A stretch of DNA of 64,000 bases from Isoetes taiwanensis (Eukaryota; Streptophyta; Lycopodiopsida; Isoetales; Isoetaceae), in NCBI GenBank assembly GCA_021234155.1, contig JAJEKV010000057.1, forward strand, positions 7,102,623 to 7,166,622. Direction: 5' to 3'. The notes under the pieces are model-generated. The model made no database searches. It had not been told where the DNA came from and saw only the letters and a list, made by a program, of their open reading frames with translations. This document shows positions 35,505-46,772 of the stretch, in pieces. The translations under genes and the position numbers were made by a program. Every line of letters starts with the position of its first letter. Position 1 is the stretch's first letter.

Positions 35505-36491
35505 ATTCTTGTTTCTTACTTTTCATCCAAAGACTCAACGACGATGGGTAGCAGCTGGTATCAGCACTATTGCAGCTTGGTATGAGTCTGGTCATCTCAT
35601 GTTATGGGAAGCATTTAGAACAAAGTTCTTGTTGTACAGATGGGATAGAGTAATCTGGAATCATATTGCTGCATTGTTGCCACAGGATTCTGGTCCACAG
35701 ATTGAGGTAGTCGTATGGGGTTGCCATCAGGATATCCAGCTAGGGCGGTTTGTGTCTTCTGTGTATAAATTGCTTTTGCATTCTGAAAACCTGCCTCCAT
35801 CTAATAGGTGGCATCTTCAGGTCCCTCAGCCACAATGGAAAAGTGTTTGGATATGGGTATGGGATAAGCTGCTTTATCCCAAAGTAGTAGTTCTGTGGTG
35901 GCAAGTGATCCATAGATGCCTCAGAGTCAACAGGTTAGTCCATAAAATGGATAATCGGATTTCAGAGCTCTGTCCTTTATGCCAGTGAAGGGTTGAGAGC
36001 ATTGAGCATTGAGCATTGTTTTTTCTTGTGTGAGCCGCTTCGGCAGGCATGGTCTTGGTTGTTGACCCTATTTGGCACGTCTAGATCTAGCCAGCAAATT
36101 TTGCTTGCTATCTATCCTGATGCTTGGCCCAAACTACGGAAATGAGCTTTTCATCTCGCATGTGGCTGGCTTTTATTGGTCAATGTGGAAGAGAAGGAGG
36201 TTGTTTATCTTTAAGGTCGTAGATACTGCAGATGAGATTGTTTTTCAGTGGGCGCAAAATAAAATTGTTATGGCTTACAATTGTTCTTCTCTTGATCAAG
36301 AGAAAAAAGTACTGATCTGGCATACTTACCTTCAGATTCATTCTTTTGCATAGGCAGGTAGTTGTGCTCAGTTGGATTGGTTTGTCCACTGGGGTTATAA
36401 TCCTGTCTTTGCATTTTATGTTGCTCTGGTTTTTAGTTGGTAAATAAAGCTTGTCGTCCTTAAAAAAAAAAAAAAAATTCTTGTTTCTTAC
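35505..36491 (+). mobile_element. 5'-truncated LINE insertion with 15 bp target duplication
   Basis: ATTCTTGTTTCTTAC at 35505-35519 is repeated at 36477-36491, and the empty site is seen in sister units. The insert ends in a run of 16 or more A. Its coding part (from 35520) reads HPKTQRRWVAAG and later WDKLLYPKVVVLWWQVIHRC and ISELCPLC, the C-terminal zinc-binding region after reverse transcriptase (zf-RVT), then IEH..FFLCEPLRQAWSW-like residues. A stop at 35986, near a small GAGCATT triplication, breaks the frame. Endonuclease and polymerase domains are absent, so it is dead on arrival. Confidence 0.92.
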
Positions 36492-36548
36492 ATTAAAGAA
36501 AAACACAAACCATCCTAGTGTCTCAGGTGAAAATCCAAATATAGCAAT

Positions 36549-36620
36549 GACCATGTGGCCTAATGGACAAGGCGCTCGCCTTCGGAGCGGGAGATTATGG
36601 GTTCGAGTTCCATCTTGGTC
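36549..36620 (+). tRNA. tRNA-Arg (TCG)
   Basis: Same fold as the copy at 34586 with acceptor 3' half CTTGGTC. One change in the T-arm (GTTCGAGTTCC) turns a G-C pair into G-T. Anticodon loop CTTCGGA gives TCG. Confidence 0.8.
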
Positions 36621-37491
36621 GGTTTGTTTTATGAGCGTGCTGACACTTCATGAACAAGTTGTACCACAACTATAGTTTGATCGAGCAATGATAACGCTCT
36701 AAGGTTTGATTGATTAAGCTGTAAACCCTCTATAATTCATTTCTAAGTATGATTGAGGTTTGATTGACCAAGGCATAATCCCTCTATAGATTTATGTCTA
36801 AATAGAATTAAGGTCTTATTGCAGATCGACGCAACAGTAAAGTTTTGCTACAACTAAAGTTTCATCAAGCAAGGATAACCCCTCTAAGGTTTGATCGAGC
36901 AAAGCATCACCCCTCTATGAATATATGTCTAAATACGTTCAAGGTTGGTCAACATGAAGCATGGCATAACCTTATTTAGTTGATTTTTTACATGTTGCTT
37001 ACTTAGTTCTAAAATATAATATAACGCATACATATCTCCATTATATTGACCAAGAAGTACGAGTGATTCGTAATATGTGAACCTGCCAAATTACGCCAAA
37101 TTACTCTCTTTTTCTTTTTCTTTTCTCTTTTTTTGCGAAATACGCCAAATTACTGTTGGATTATATTGAACAAAAACAAAGGTTTCATTAGGCGCAACAC
37201 TGCAATCTGTACTAGGCATATAAATGAGCTATAAATCTTGTATTCTTAGATTCTTTTGGTCCCAAATCCATTACAAATTAGTTTATGGTTTTCTATAGAA
37301 TACGCCATAGGGATAGATTTAGCAGATGTATGAATTTTGTGGGATTGTTCTTATATACGGCTAGTTGTAAGGTTGATAAAAAAAAATCCTTTTTGAGTCA
37401 GGTTTAGATGGTTGCCTACCATTCTTGTTTCTTACTTAAAAGAAAAACACAAATCATCCTAGTGTCTCAGGTGAAATCCAAATATAGCAAT

Positions 37492-37563
37492 GACCATGTG
37501 GCCTAATGGACAAGGCGCTCGCCTCCGGAGCGGGAGATTATGGGTTCGAGTTCCATCTTGGTT
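37492..37563 (+). tRNA. tRNA-Arg (CCG)
   Basis: Anticodon loop CTCCGGA gives CCG. The T-arm has TTCC and the acceptor 3' half ends GTT, so two weakened pairs are present. It may be a pseudogene. Confidence 0.7.
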
Positions 37564-38457
37564 GGTTCGTTTTATGAGCGTGCTGACACTTCATGAACTC
37601 GCCGAGGACATAACTGTGAAGTTGTACCACAACTATAGTTTGATCGAGCAATGATGACGCTCTAAGGTTTGATTGATTAAGCTGTAAACCCTCTATAATT
37701 CATTTCTAAGTATGATTGAGGTTTGATCGAGCAAGGCATAATCCCTCTATAGATTTATGTCTAAATAGAATTAAGGTCTTATTGCGGATCGACGCAACAG
37801 TAAAGTTTTGGTACAACTAAAGTTTCATCAAGCAAGGATAACCCCTCTAAGGTTTGATCGAGCAAAGCATCACCCCTCTATGAATATATGTTTAAATACG
37901 TTCAAGATTGGTCAACATGAAGCATGGCATAACCTTATGAAGTTGGAGCATTAGTTGAGTTTTTACGTGTTGCTTACTTGGTTCTAAAATATAATATAAG
38001 GCATACATATCTCCATTATATTGATTAAGAAGTAGGAGTGATTCATAATATGTGAACCTGCCAAATTACGCCATTTTTCTTTTTCTTTTCTCCTTTTTTG
38101 CGAAATACGCCAAATTACTGTTGGATTATATTGAACAAAAACAAAGGTTTCATTAGGCGCAACACTGCAATCTGTACTAGGCATATAAATGAGCTATAAA
38201 TCTTGTATTCTTAGATTCTTTTGGTCCCAAATCCATTACAAGTTAGTTTATGGTTTTCTATAGAATACGCCATAGGGATAGATTTAGCAGATGTATGAAT
38301 TTTGTGGGATTGTTCTTATATACGGCTAGTTGTAAGCTTGATAAAAAAAAATCATTTTTGAGTCAGGTTTAGATGGTTGCCTACCATTCTTGTTTCTTGC
38401 TTAAAAGAAAAACACAAACCATCCTAGTGTCTCAGGTGAAAATCCAAATATAGCAAT

Positions 38458-38529
38458 GACCATGTGGCCTAATGGACAAGGCGCTCCCCTCCGGAGCGGG
38501 AGATTATGGGTTCGAGTCCCATCTTGGTC
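38458..38529 (+). pseudogene. tRNA-Arg (CCG), mismatched anticodon stem
   Basis: The anticodon stem reads CTCCC against GCGGG, leaving a C-C clash. The rest matches. The same lesion occurs in the copy at 45247, so the two units share a recent ancestor. Confidence 0.7.
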
Positions 38530-39114
38530 AGTTTGTTTTATGAGCGTGCTGACACTTCATGAACTCGCCGAAGGACATAACTGTGAAGTTGTACCACAAC
38601 TATAGTTTGATCGAGCAATGATAACGCTCTAAGGTTTGATTGATTAAGATGTAAATCTTCTATAATTCATTTCTAAGTATGATTGAGGTTTGATCGAGCA
38701 AGGCATAATCCCTCTATAGTAAAGTTTTGCTACAACTAAAGTTTCATCAAGCAAGGATAACCCCTCTAAGGTTTGGTCGAGCAAAGCATCACCCCTCTAT
38801 GAATATATGTATAAATACGTTCAAGGTTGATCAACATGAAGCATGTCATCATCCTATATTATAATGTTATCCGGTGTTGTATCCAGCCCTAGATTGGGCG
38901 GCTCAGATTTAATTAGGCCACATGGCATTATCTTGCCCTCTTCTTTTTTCTTTTGCCACTTAGGGTTTCTTAGGGTTTCGCTAGGAGAAGCCACACGTTG
39001 TTTGCTATTGCATCCACAGTCTGCAGAATATCATTTACCGGATTTGAGACTGAGGATTTTGGCGTGGAAGCCGGATATTATGTTTTTAGGGTCCAGCAGA
39101 GCTGAAAAAATGGG

Positions 39115-40050
39115 CTTTTAAGGCTTATGAGCTATTACAGAGGTCAAAGAGCAGGATATGCTGAAAGATAATCTCCTATTTTCCAGCTTTTGCCATCAGG
39201 GATAGGTTCAATACGGCCATGCGTTTTATAAGAAATCACATTATGAATTGTATGATCACGGCACAAATTTGCGGTATAAAAGCGCAAAAATACGGCAAAA
39301 AAAACAATTCGGCGTCCGGAAGATTTTTGGCGTCTGAAAAACAACTATATCAGCGTCTGTGAAAAATTTTTTTGTCTGGCGAAAATGCCAGAACAGCGTC
39401 TGGCGAAACCAAAATTTTCGGCGTCGCGAAAACAGCGCCCAGCGCCGACGCGGACTTTTCGGCGTCACAGCGATTTAGTTCAATTTTTACAGACGCGAAA
39501 ATCTTCCGACGCCCGAATTGTTTTTGCCGTATTTTTGCCCGTGTATTTTTTTTTAGAACATCATTTGCTTTCGCGATGCAGCGAAATGAACTGGATAGCG
39601 TCTGTGAAAAAAATTTTCGTCGCACGCTATCCGCGGCTTTCAGCGTCTGCGAATGTCGCCTGTCCTTCGCCCGCGATTCTTTCTATTTAAGCGTCTGTAA
39701 AAAATTTTCAGCGACGCTTTCGCGGGTTTCAGCGACGCGAAGATTTTTTCCCACGGCGAGGTATTTATACGTTAAATACGTATTTTATTAAAAAATACGT
39801 ATTTTTTAACTTTATACGTCAGAAATTTTAATTTTGTACGTATAGAACCTATCCCTGTTTGCCATATCAAATGGGTAGATCTTCGCCGCGAAGCTGCAGT
39901 CATAAGTGAGTTGCATGAATCAGTTACAGAATCATTTTTTAAGGTGGCAAAACAAACTTGGTTGATTCACAAAGTTGCAACTGTGCTTAGGTTCAGTGAT
40001 GGCGCTTCATTTGTTGCCCGCTTTATGAAGAGCATCACTGTGGGTGAATA
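39115..40050 (+). pseudogene. Captured gene fragment split by a hAT element
   Basis: Removing the element at 39197-39857 leaves an open stretch that reads HIKWVDLRREAAVISELHE and, after ESFF, KVAKQTWLIHKVATVL and FSDGASFVARFMKSI. The pattern AK..W..H..A....F....F...FM.S is reminiscent of the C-terminal part of the plant DUF641/GIL1-like family, but I am not certain. Only this exon is visible. It lies just inside the Helitron 5' end. Confidence 0.3.
39189..39865. mobile_element. Non-autonomous hAT-type element (MITE-like), 661 bp
   Basis: The inverted ends CAGGGATAGGTTC (39197-39209) and GAACCTATCCCTG (39845-39857) are perfect complements. They are flanked by the 8 bp duplication TTTGCCAT at 39189-39196 and 39858-39865. 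An 8 bp duplication and CAGGG ends are hallmarks of the hAT superfamily. The interior is rich in GCGTCTG words and A/T runs and has no transposase. Confidence 0.93.
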
Positions 40051-40059
40051 GGATGGATT

Positions 40060-42477
40060 TATGATTATCTAGATTTCGTATTTCTGAGCTTATCTAATCT
40101 TGCAACCTGCCATGGAGGCCAGAGATCATTATTGATGCTGCTTCTACAGTTTAATCATGCTTTTCTAGGAGCCTTCCTTGAGCGTTCACTTCTGCCAAGG
40201 ACACAGGTATTTGATGGCCTAGAATGCATGCGTTAGACTTTGAAAAGTGACTTCTTGAATAGTGAACAGAGCAATATTCAAGCTATCAATGCTTTTTGTT
40301 AAAACAGCGGTGGGTTCCGTGTTAATTTTTTATAATGCCTCAGTATAGCAAATTTAGCATGGTGGCTGCAAATTTGGCTCATGCAGGACTAAGATTGTCT
40401 CCATTGTTGAAGTCACGCTCACTCATTCTGAGGTATTTGATTATATTTTGGTTAAAGCTATGTTGCAACATGTGATTTGTTTGTTGTTTTGTTGTGCTAT
40501 TGAAGCTCAGGAATTGGCCGTCTTTACGATGCAACATAGTCCTATCTTATAAAGTTCTCTTCTCTATTCTTCTTGCATGTGCAGTTTGATATTAGTAGAG
40601 CAGGAAACGATTCCTGTCATACTGCATGGAATTGCTCGATAAACCTCACCAAAACCTTGCTACCTTGCTTAGCTTTGTGCCACGCTTGCCTGTGATTTCT
40701 TTCCATCGGCTCTTGAAATTCTTTGGTTTGTGCCTAAATTTGTTTCCTATCTTTTTATTGGTCCAAATGCAAAAAATAGATTCTCGATTTTGTCATGTAA
40801 TTGCAACTATGGCGCTAATTTGGTAAATAACATGCAACTGTCATTTGCAGTTGAAGGTGTCCAAGAAGGAATGAAAGAAATATTGGACGCATATAAAACA
40901 TATACATATTGTACAATGGCATTGAACCATCTGGTGAACCATTAAGTCTACACAAGACAATATTATGTGGTAGAACAAATAAGTGGAATTGCTCTTGTAG
41001 CTACCGATCATACACTCATCAAACCTCAGTCCTATTTCAACGTGGCTCGCTCATACCACAGCAAGGCTTGCACCTTATTTTTGGAATCCTCCATATAAAT
41101 GCAGGTAAGTCCTGCCATGTGTAGATTTTATCAAAATCAATAGCATGATGGAACTATGCTGTAATTGCATGTGAATATGAAACAACAACTGCCTATTATC
41201 GACTATCTATTCATGACTTAAAGACCTTAAACAGAAACAAGGAGCTGTGGTGGTGTTGTGCGCAACGCATGAATATTTGGAGGTCATTCATCAACCAAAG
41301 CTCCAAATGCATGTAGGCATCATGGAGTTTATGCATCTTAGTTTCTGGAATGACAATATCATCTTACCAGGCTGTAAGGAAAGCTATTTATATATGTGTA
41401 TTGGGCCTATCGAGATTTGTGTTTTTATTTGTCCATGTGGAGGACAAACTAAACTACTTACATGCAACAAGCTGTGACACGAGGACAAACTAAACTATTT
41501 AAATGCAATAAGGTGTGACACGTTTGGGAAAATGAATTCTATCACAAAGTCATAAAGTTTGTGATTTACATTTCACTTGGCGATAGTAATGTGGCCCAAT
41601 ATCAGCTATGTCTTAGACAAACTACTTACATATAAGGTGACACACATTTACAAAATTGAGTTTTATCACAAAGACATCTGGTGCAATTGCAATGCACATC
41701 AATTTTGCTTTGGCTCAATTTGACACAGTTTTTAGAGACTCGGCGACAAGATTTTGCCAATAACATTACCCTTATGATTTGTTTAAAGAAGGTAGTCATG
41801 GACATGGATATCTTAGAAAAAAACGGAACTACAAATTAACGTGCTATAGAGTTTACAAGGGACCATATATAAGTGTGCATAAATTTAAGGGGCATTAATA
41901 TTTGGTTATTAATCTTTACAGACATAGGTGGAATCTGGTATTTGCTATCCAATGGCCCTCACCCAAACATTATGGCAAATTCCTTAAGAATGGTATTTGC
42001 TATTCACCCAAACATTATGGCAAATTCCTTAAGAAGAAGATACAGGTAGGATATGGTTCTTAAAATTTGCTATCAAATGGCCTTCATCGAAATCGTATGA
42101 GGAATTTCTTAGGAAGGGCAACTACAACGTAAGAGGTTGACATATCAGGGTGATTTACTAACGATTTGTATTGTAGTGATAAGTTGATATATTAAGACCA
42201 TTTATTAACGGTTTGTAGTGATTTTAGGTTCTATTGGACCCAGTCTTGGGATAGTATTTGAAACATCTGTTCAATCCCACTACCCGTTGAGAAGGAAAGT
42301 CTCGGAATTGCTATGACCAAGCATCATCCTGTTCTTCTCAAAGCTCTGAAAGATACCGATGCAACACTACCTAACATGAAAAATTTCTGTTTTAATAAAA
42401 ATTTAAAAAAGATATATTATACTGCATGCTTTTTTCTTTGAGGCCAAAACATTTACAGACTCCCAACTTATGCCCAG
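40060..42477. other. Helitron interior, no gene recognised
   Basis: Short plus-strand frames near 40626-41124 and 41247-41477 show no motifs. ACAAACTAAACTACTTACATGCAA-type words near 41446-41520 and CCCAAACATTATGGCAAATTCC near 41960-42030 are locally duplicated. Confidence 0.4.
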
Positions 42478-42499
42478 CAACGCTGGGCACCATTACTAG
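42478..42499 (+). mobile_element. Inner Helitron 3' terminus
   Basis: The hairpin TGCCCAGC-AAC-GCTGGGCA ends six bases before CTAG at 42496-42499, followed by T. It is a better hairpin than the outer end at 42904. Confidence 0.8.
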
Positions 42500-42666
42500 T
42501 TCCTCTAGAACTTCAAACAATGTTGAATAACATGTTGTATGTTGCATTAACTTGAATTCATTTTACTCGAACCTCACCTAAAATAAATCCCTACTGGGAA
42601 ACCTTTGATAATAATGATCCATCACATTATTTACAACGACATCCGCAAAACATCGTACCAAGCAAA

Positions 42667-42691
42667 TTTTTTTTTTTTTTTTTTTTTTTTT
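42667..42691. repeat. Poly(T) run
   Basis: Twenty-five T followed by GAGGGGGGG. It could be the tail of a minus-strand retroposed sequence, but no body was identified to its left. Confidence 0.6.
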
Positions 42692-43455
42692 GAGGGGGGG
42701 TGGAAAAGGTAATAACAATTATCCAACAAGCACCCAACAACCTAACAACAAAAAATAATAATAGCCTATAGTGCCACACTTTACATACACACAATATTTA
42801 CAAAAATAAGAATTTGAGACTGATCGTAATTTGGATACGCTTTGTGGCCCAAGGCATTTACACGCTCTCAACTTATGCCCAAAAACGCTGGGCACCATTA
42901 CTAGTAACCTTATGAAGTTTGATCAAGTTGGAGCATTATTTGATTTTTTACATTATGCTTACTTGGTTCTAAAATGTAATATAAGGCATACATATCTCCA
43001 TTATATTGACCAAGAAGTACGAGTGATTCGTAATATGTGAACCTGCCAAATTACGCCAAATTACTCTCTTTTTCTTTTTCTTTTCTCTTTTTTGCGAAAT
43101 ACGCCAAATTACTGTTTGGATTATATTGAACAAAAACAAAGGTTTCATTAGGGCAACATTTCCCAATCGTACTCACGCATATAAATTAGCTATAAATCTT
43201 GTGTTCTTAGATTCTTTTGGTCCCAAATCCATTACATGTTAGTTTATGGTTTTCTATAGAATACGCCATAGGGATAGATTTAGCAGATGTATGAATTTTG
43301 TGGTATTGTTCTTATATACGGCTAGTTGTAAGGTTGATGAAAAAAAGAATCCTTTTTGAGTCAGGTTTAGATGGTTGCCTACCATTCTTATTTCTTACTT
43401 AAAAGAAAAACACAAACCATCCTAGTGTCTCAGGTGAAAATCCAACTATAGCAAT

Positions 43456-43527
43456 GACCATGTGGCCTAATGGACAAGGCACTCGCCTCCGGAGCGAGAG
43501 ATTATGGGTTTGAGTCCCATCTTGGTC
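43456..43527 (+). tRNA. tRNA-Arg (CCG)
   Basis: Anticodon stem CTCGC/GCGAG is fully paired and loop CTCCGGA gives CCG. The B box has GGTTTGAGTCC, replacing the invariant C56, which would weaken transcription and folding. Confidence 0.65.
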
Positions 43528-44261
43528 GTCCCTCTATAGATTTATGTCTAAATAGAATTAAGGTCTTATTGCAGATCGACGCAACAGTAAAGTTTTGCTA
43601 CAACTAAAGTTTCATCAAGCAAGGATAACCCCTCTAAGGTTTGATCGAGCAAAGCATCACCCCTCTATGAATATATGTCTAAATACGTTCAAGGTTGGTC
43701 AACATGAAGCATGGCATAACCTTATGAAGTTTGATCAAGTTGGAGCATTAGTTGATTTTTTACATGTTGCTTACTTGAATCTAAAATATAATATAAGGCA
43801 TACATATCTCCATTATATTGATTAAGAAGTAGGAGTGATTCGTAATATGTGAACCTGCCAAATTACGCCAAATTACTCTCTTTTTCTTTTTCTTGCGAAA
43901 TACGCCAAATTATTTGTTGGATTATATTGAACAAAAACAAAGGTTTCATTAGGCGCAACACTGCAATCTGTACTAGGCATATAAATGAGCTATAAATCTT
44001 GTGTTCTTAGATTCTTTTGGTCCCAAATCCATTACAAGTAAGTTTATGGTTTTCTATAGAATACGTCATAGGGATAGATTTAGCAGATGTATGAATTTTG
44101 TGGGATTATTCTTATATACGACTAGTTGTAAGGTTTATAAAAAAAAAAAAAAAAATCCTTTTTGAGTCAGGTTTAGATGGTTGCCTACCATTCTTGTTTC
44201 TTACTTAAAAGAAAAACACAAACCATCCTAGTGTCTCAGGTGAAAATACAAATATAGCAAT

Positions 44262-44323
44262 GACCATGTGGCCTAATGGACAAGGCGCTCGCCTCGATTA
44301 TGGGTTCGAGTCCCATCTTGGTC
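44262..44323 (+). pseudogene. tRNA-Arg pseudogene with anticodon-arm deletion
   Basis: About ten bases are missing across the anticodon arm (CTCGCCTCGATTATGGG). Acceptor, D-arm and T-arm are intact. Confidence 0.85.
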
Positions 44324-45246
44324 GGTTTGTTTTATGAGCGTGCTGACACTTCATGAACTCGCCGAAGGACATAACTGTGAAGTTGTACCACAACTATAGT
44401 TTGATCGAGCAATGATAACGCTCTAAGGTTTGACTGATTAAGCTGTAAACCCTCTATAATTTATTTCTAAGTATGATTGAGGTTTGATCGAGCAAGGAAT
44501 AATCCCTCTATAGCTTTATGTCTATTTCTAAATAGAATTAAGGTCTTATTGCAGATCGACGCAAGTAAAGTTTTGCTACAACTAAAGTTTCATCAAGCAA
44601 GGATAACCCCTCTAAGGTTTGATCGAGCAAAGCATAACCCCTCTATGAATATATGTCTAAATACGTTCAAGGTTGGTCAACATGAAGCATGGCATAACCT
44701 TATGAAGTTTGATCAAGTTGGAGCATTAGTTGATTTTTTACATGTTGCTTACTTAGTTCTAAAATATAATATAACGCATACATATCTCCATTATATTGAC
44801 CAAGAAGTACGAGTGATTCGTAATATGTGAACCTGCCAAATTACGCCAAATTAATCTCTTTTTCTTTTTCTTTTCTCTTTTTTTGCGAAATCATGCCAAA
44901 TTCTTGTTGGATTATATTGAACAAAAACAAAGGTTTCATTAGGCATAAACTTTTGCCAATCTGTACTAGGCATATAAATGAGCTATAAATCTTGTATTCT
45001 TAGATTCTTTTGGTCCCAAATCCATTACAAGTTAGTTTATGGTTTTCTATAGAATACGCCATAGGGATAGATTTAGCAGATGTATGAATTTTGTGGGATT
45101 GTTCTTATATACGGCTAGTTGTAAGCTTGATAAAAAAAAATCCTTTTTGAGTCAGGTTTAGATGGTTGCCTACCATTCTTGTTTCTTGCTTAAAAGAAAA
45201 ACACAAACCATCCTAGTGTCTCAGGTGAAAATCCAAATATAGCAAT

Positions 45247-45318
45247 GACCATGTGGCCTAATGGACAAGGCGCTCCCCTCCGGAGCGGGAGATTATGGGT
45301 TCGAGTCCCATCTTGGTC
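45247..45318 (+). pseudogene. tRNA-Arg (CCG), mismatched anticodon stem
   Basis: Same CTCCC/GCGGG clash as the copy at 38458. The downstream flank of both units shares TTGATTGATTAAGATGTAAATC, so one was duplicated from the other. Confidence 0.7.
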
Positions 45319-46233
45319 AGTTTGTTTTATGAGCGTGCTGACACCATGAACTCGCCGAAGGACATAACTGTGAAGTTGTACCACAACTATAGTTTGATCG
45401 AGCAATGATAACGCTCTAAGGTTTGATTGATTAAGATGTAAATCTTCTATAATTCATTTCTAAGTATGATTGAGGTTTGATCGAGCAAGGCATAATCCCT
45501 CTATAGATTTATGTCTAAATAGAATTAAGGTCTTATTGCAGATCGACGCAACAGTAAAGTTTTGCTACAACTAAAGTTTCATCAAGCAAGGATAACCCCT
45601 CTAAGGTTTGGTCGAGCAAAGCATCACCCCTCTATGAATATATGTATAAATACGTTCAAGGTTGATCAACATGAAGCATGTCATAACCTTATGAAGTTTG
45701 ATCAAGTTGGAGCATTATTTGATTTTTTACATTATGCTTACTTGGTTCTAAAATGTAATATAAGGCATACATATCTCCATTATATTGACCAAGAAGTACA
45801 AGTGATTCGTAATATGTGAACCTGCCAAATTACTCCAAATTACTCTCTTTTTCTTTTTCTTTTCTCTTTTTTGCGAAATACGCCAAATTACTGTTTGGAT
45901 TATATTGAACAAAAACAAAGGTTTCATTAAACTTTAACTTGCAATCTGTACTACGCATATAAATTAGCTATAAATCTTGTGTTCTTAGATTCTTTTGGTC
46001 CCAAATCCATTACAAGTAAGTTTATGGTTTTCTATAGAATACGTCATAGGGATAGATTTAGCAGATGTATGAATTTTGTGGGATTGTTCTTATATACGGC
46101 TAGTTGTAAGGTTGATGAAAAAAAGAATCCTTTTTGAGTCAGGTTTAGATGGTTGCCTACCATTCTTGTTTCTTACGTAAAAGAAAAACACAAACCATCC
46201 TAGTGTCTCAGGTGAAAATCCAACTATAGCAAT

Positions 46234-46305
46234 GACCATGTGGCCTAATGGACAAGGCACTCGCCTCCGGAGCGAGAGATTATGGGTTTGAGTCCCATCT
46301 TGGTC
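46234..46305 (+). tRNA. tRNA-Arg (CCG)
   Basis: Identical in body to the copy at 43456, including CTCGC/GCGAG and the GGTTTGAG B-box change. Confidence 0.65.
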
Positions 46306-46608
46306 GGTTTGTTTTATGAGCTGAAGAACATAACTGTGAAGTTGTACCACAACTATAGTTTGATCGAGCAATGATAACGCTCTAAGGTTTGATTGATTAA
46401 GGTGTAAACCCTCTATAATTCATTTCTAAGTATGATTGAGTTTTGATCGAGCAAGGCATAATCCCTCTATAGATTTATGTCTAAATAGAATTAAGGTCTT
46501 ATTGCAGATCGACGCAACAGTAAAGTTTTGGTACAACTAAAGTTTCATCAAGCAAGGATAACTCCTCTAAGGTTTGATCGAGCAAAGCATCACCCCTCTA
46601 TGAATATA

Positions 46609-46734
46609 CTAGTAATGGTGCCCAGCGTTGCTGGGCATAAGTTGAGAGCCTGTAAATGCTTTGGGATGCAGTGAGAAAAGCCCTATCCCTTTCCCTTTTG
46701 CTCTATCCCGCATTTCAGTTTTTCTTATTTTCTC

Positions 46735-46772
<38 letters not shown>

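Larger units (their letters stand above)
34240..38848 (+). repeat. Tandem array of about 0.95 kb tRNA-Arg units, left part
   Basis: Each unit has a block with GAATACGCCATAGGGATAG and TTGTGGGATTGTTCTTATAT, then TTCTTGTTTCTTACTTAAAAG, the tRNA-Arg body, and GTTTGATCGAGCAA / CCCCTCTATGAATATATG words. tRNA starts at 34586, 36549, 37492 and 38458 give periods of 943 and 966 where uninterrupted. The first interval is longer because of a LINE insertion. The array is broken at 38848 by a Helitron and resumes at 42905 in register. Confidence 0.95.
38849..42904 (+). mobile_element. Helitron, about 4.06 kb, inserted in a tRNA unit
   Basis: The element starts TCATCCTATATTATAATG at 38849 after GCATGTCA and ends at hairpin-like TGCCCAAAAACGCTGGGCA plus CTAG at 42901-42904 before TAACCTTATG. 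The unoccupied unit at 45677 reads GCATGTCATAACCTTATG, proving a clean insertion between A and T without target duplication. A second 3' end with an intact hairpin ends at 42499, so the outer end may come from read-through or a nested copy. No Rep/helicase is present. It carries a hAT-type element and exon-like pieces. Confidence 0.93.
42905..46608 (+). repeat. tRNA-Arg tandem array, middle part
   Basis: The array resumes in register with the unit broken at 38848. tRNA copies start at 43456, 44262, 45247 and 46234, spaced 806, 985 and 987. The shorter first interval reflects an internal deletion: after the 43456 tRNA the unit jumps directly to CCCTCTATAGATTTATG. It is interrupted at 46608 by the next Helitron. 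Confidence 0.95.

Noticed and set aside
39372-39791. 139-codon frame within the hAT element
   Set aside because: Composition-driven by repeated GCGTC and A/T words; no transposase motif.
42667-42691. Proof of a retroposed gene from the poly(T) run
   Set aside because: No transcribed body or target duplication was found beside it.
45190-45405. Minus-strand peptide with DGTRTHNLPLRRGAPCPLGH
   Set aside because: It is the antisense translation of the tRNA-Arg body, a common misannotation.
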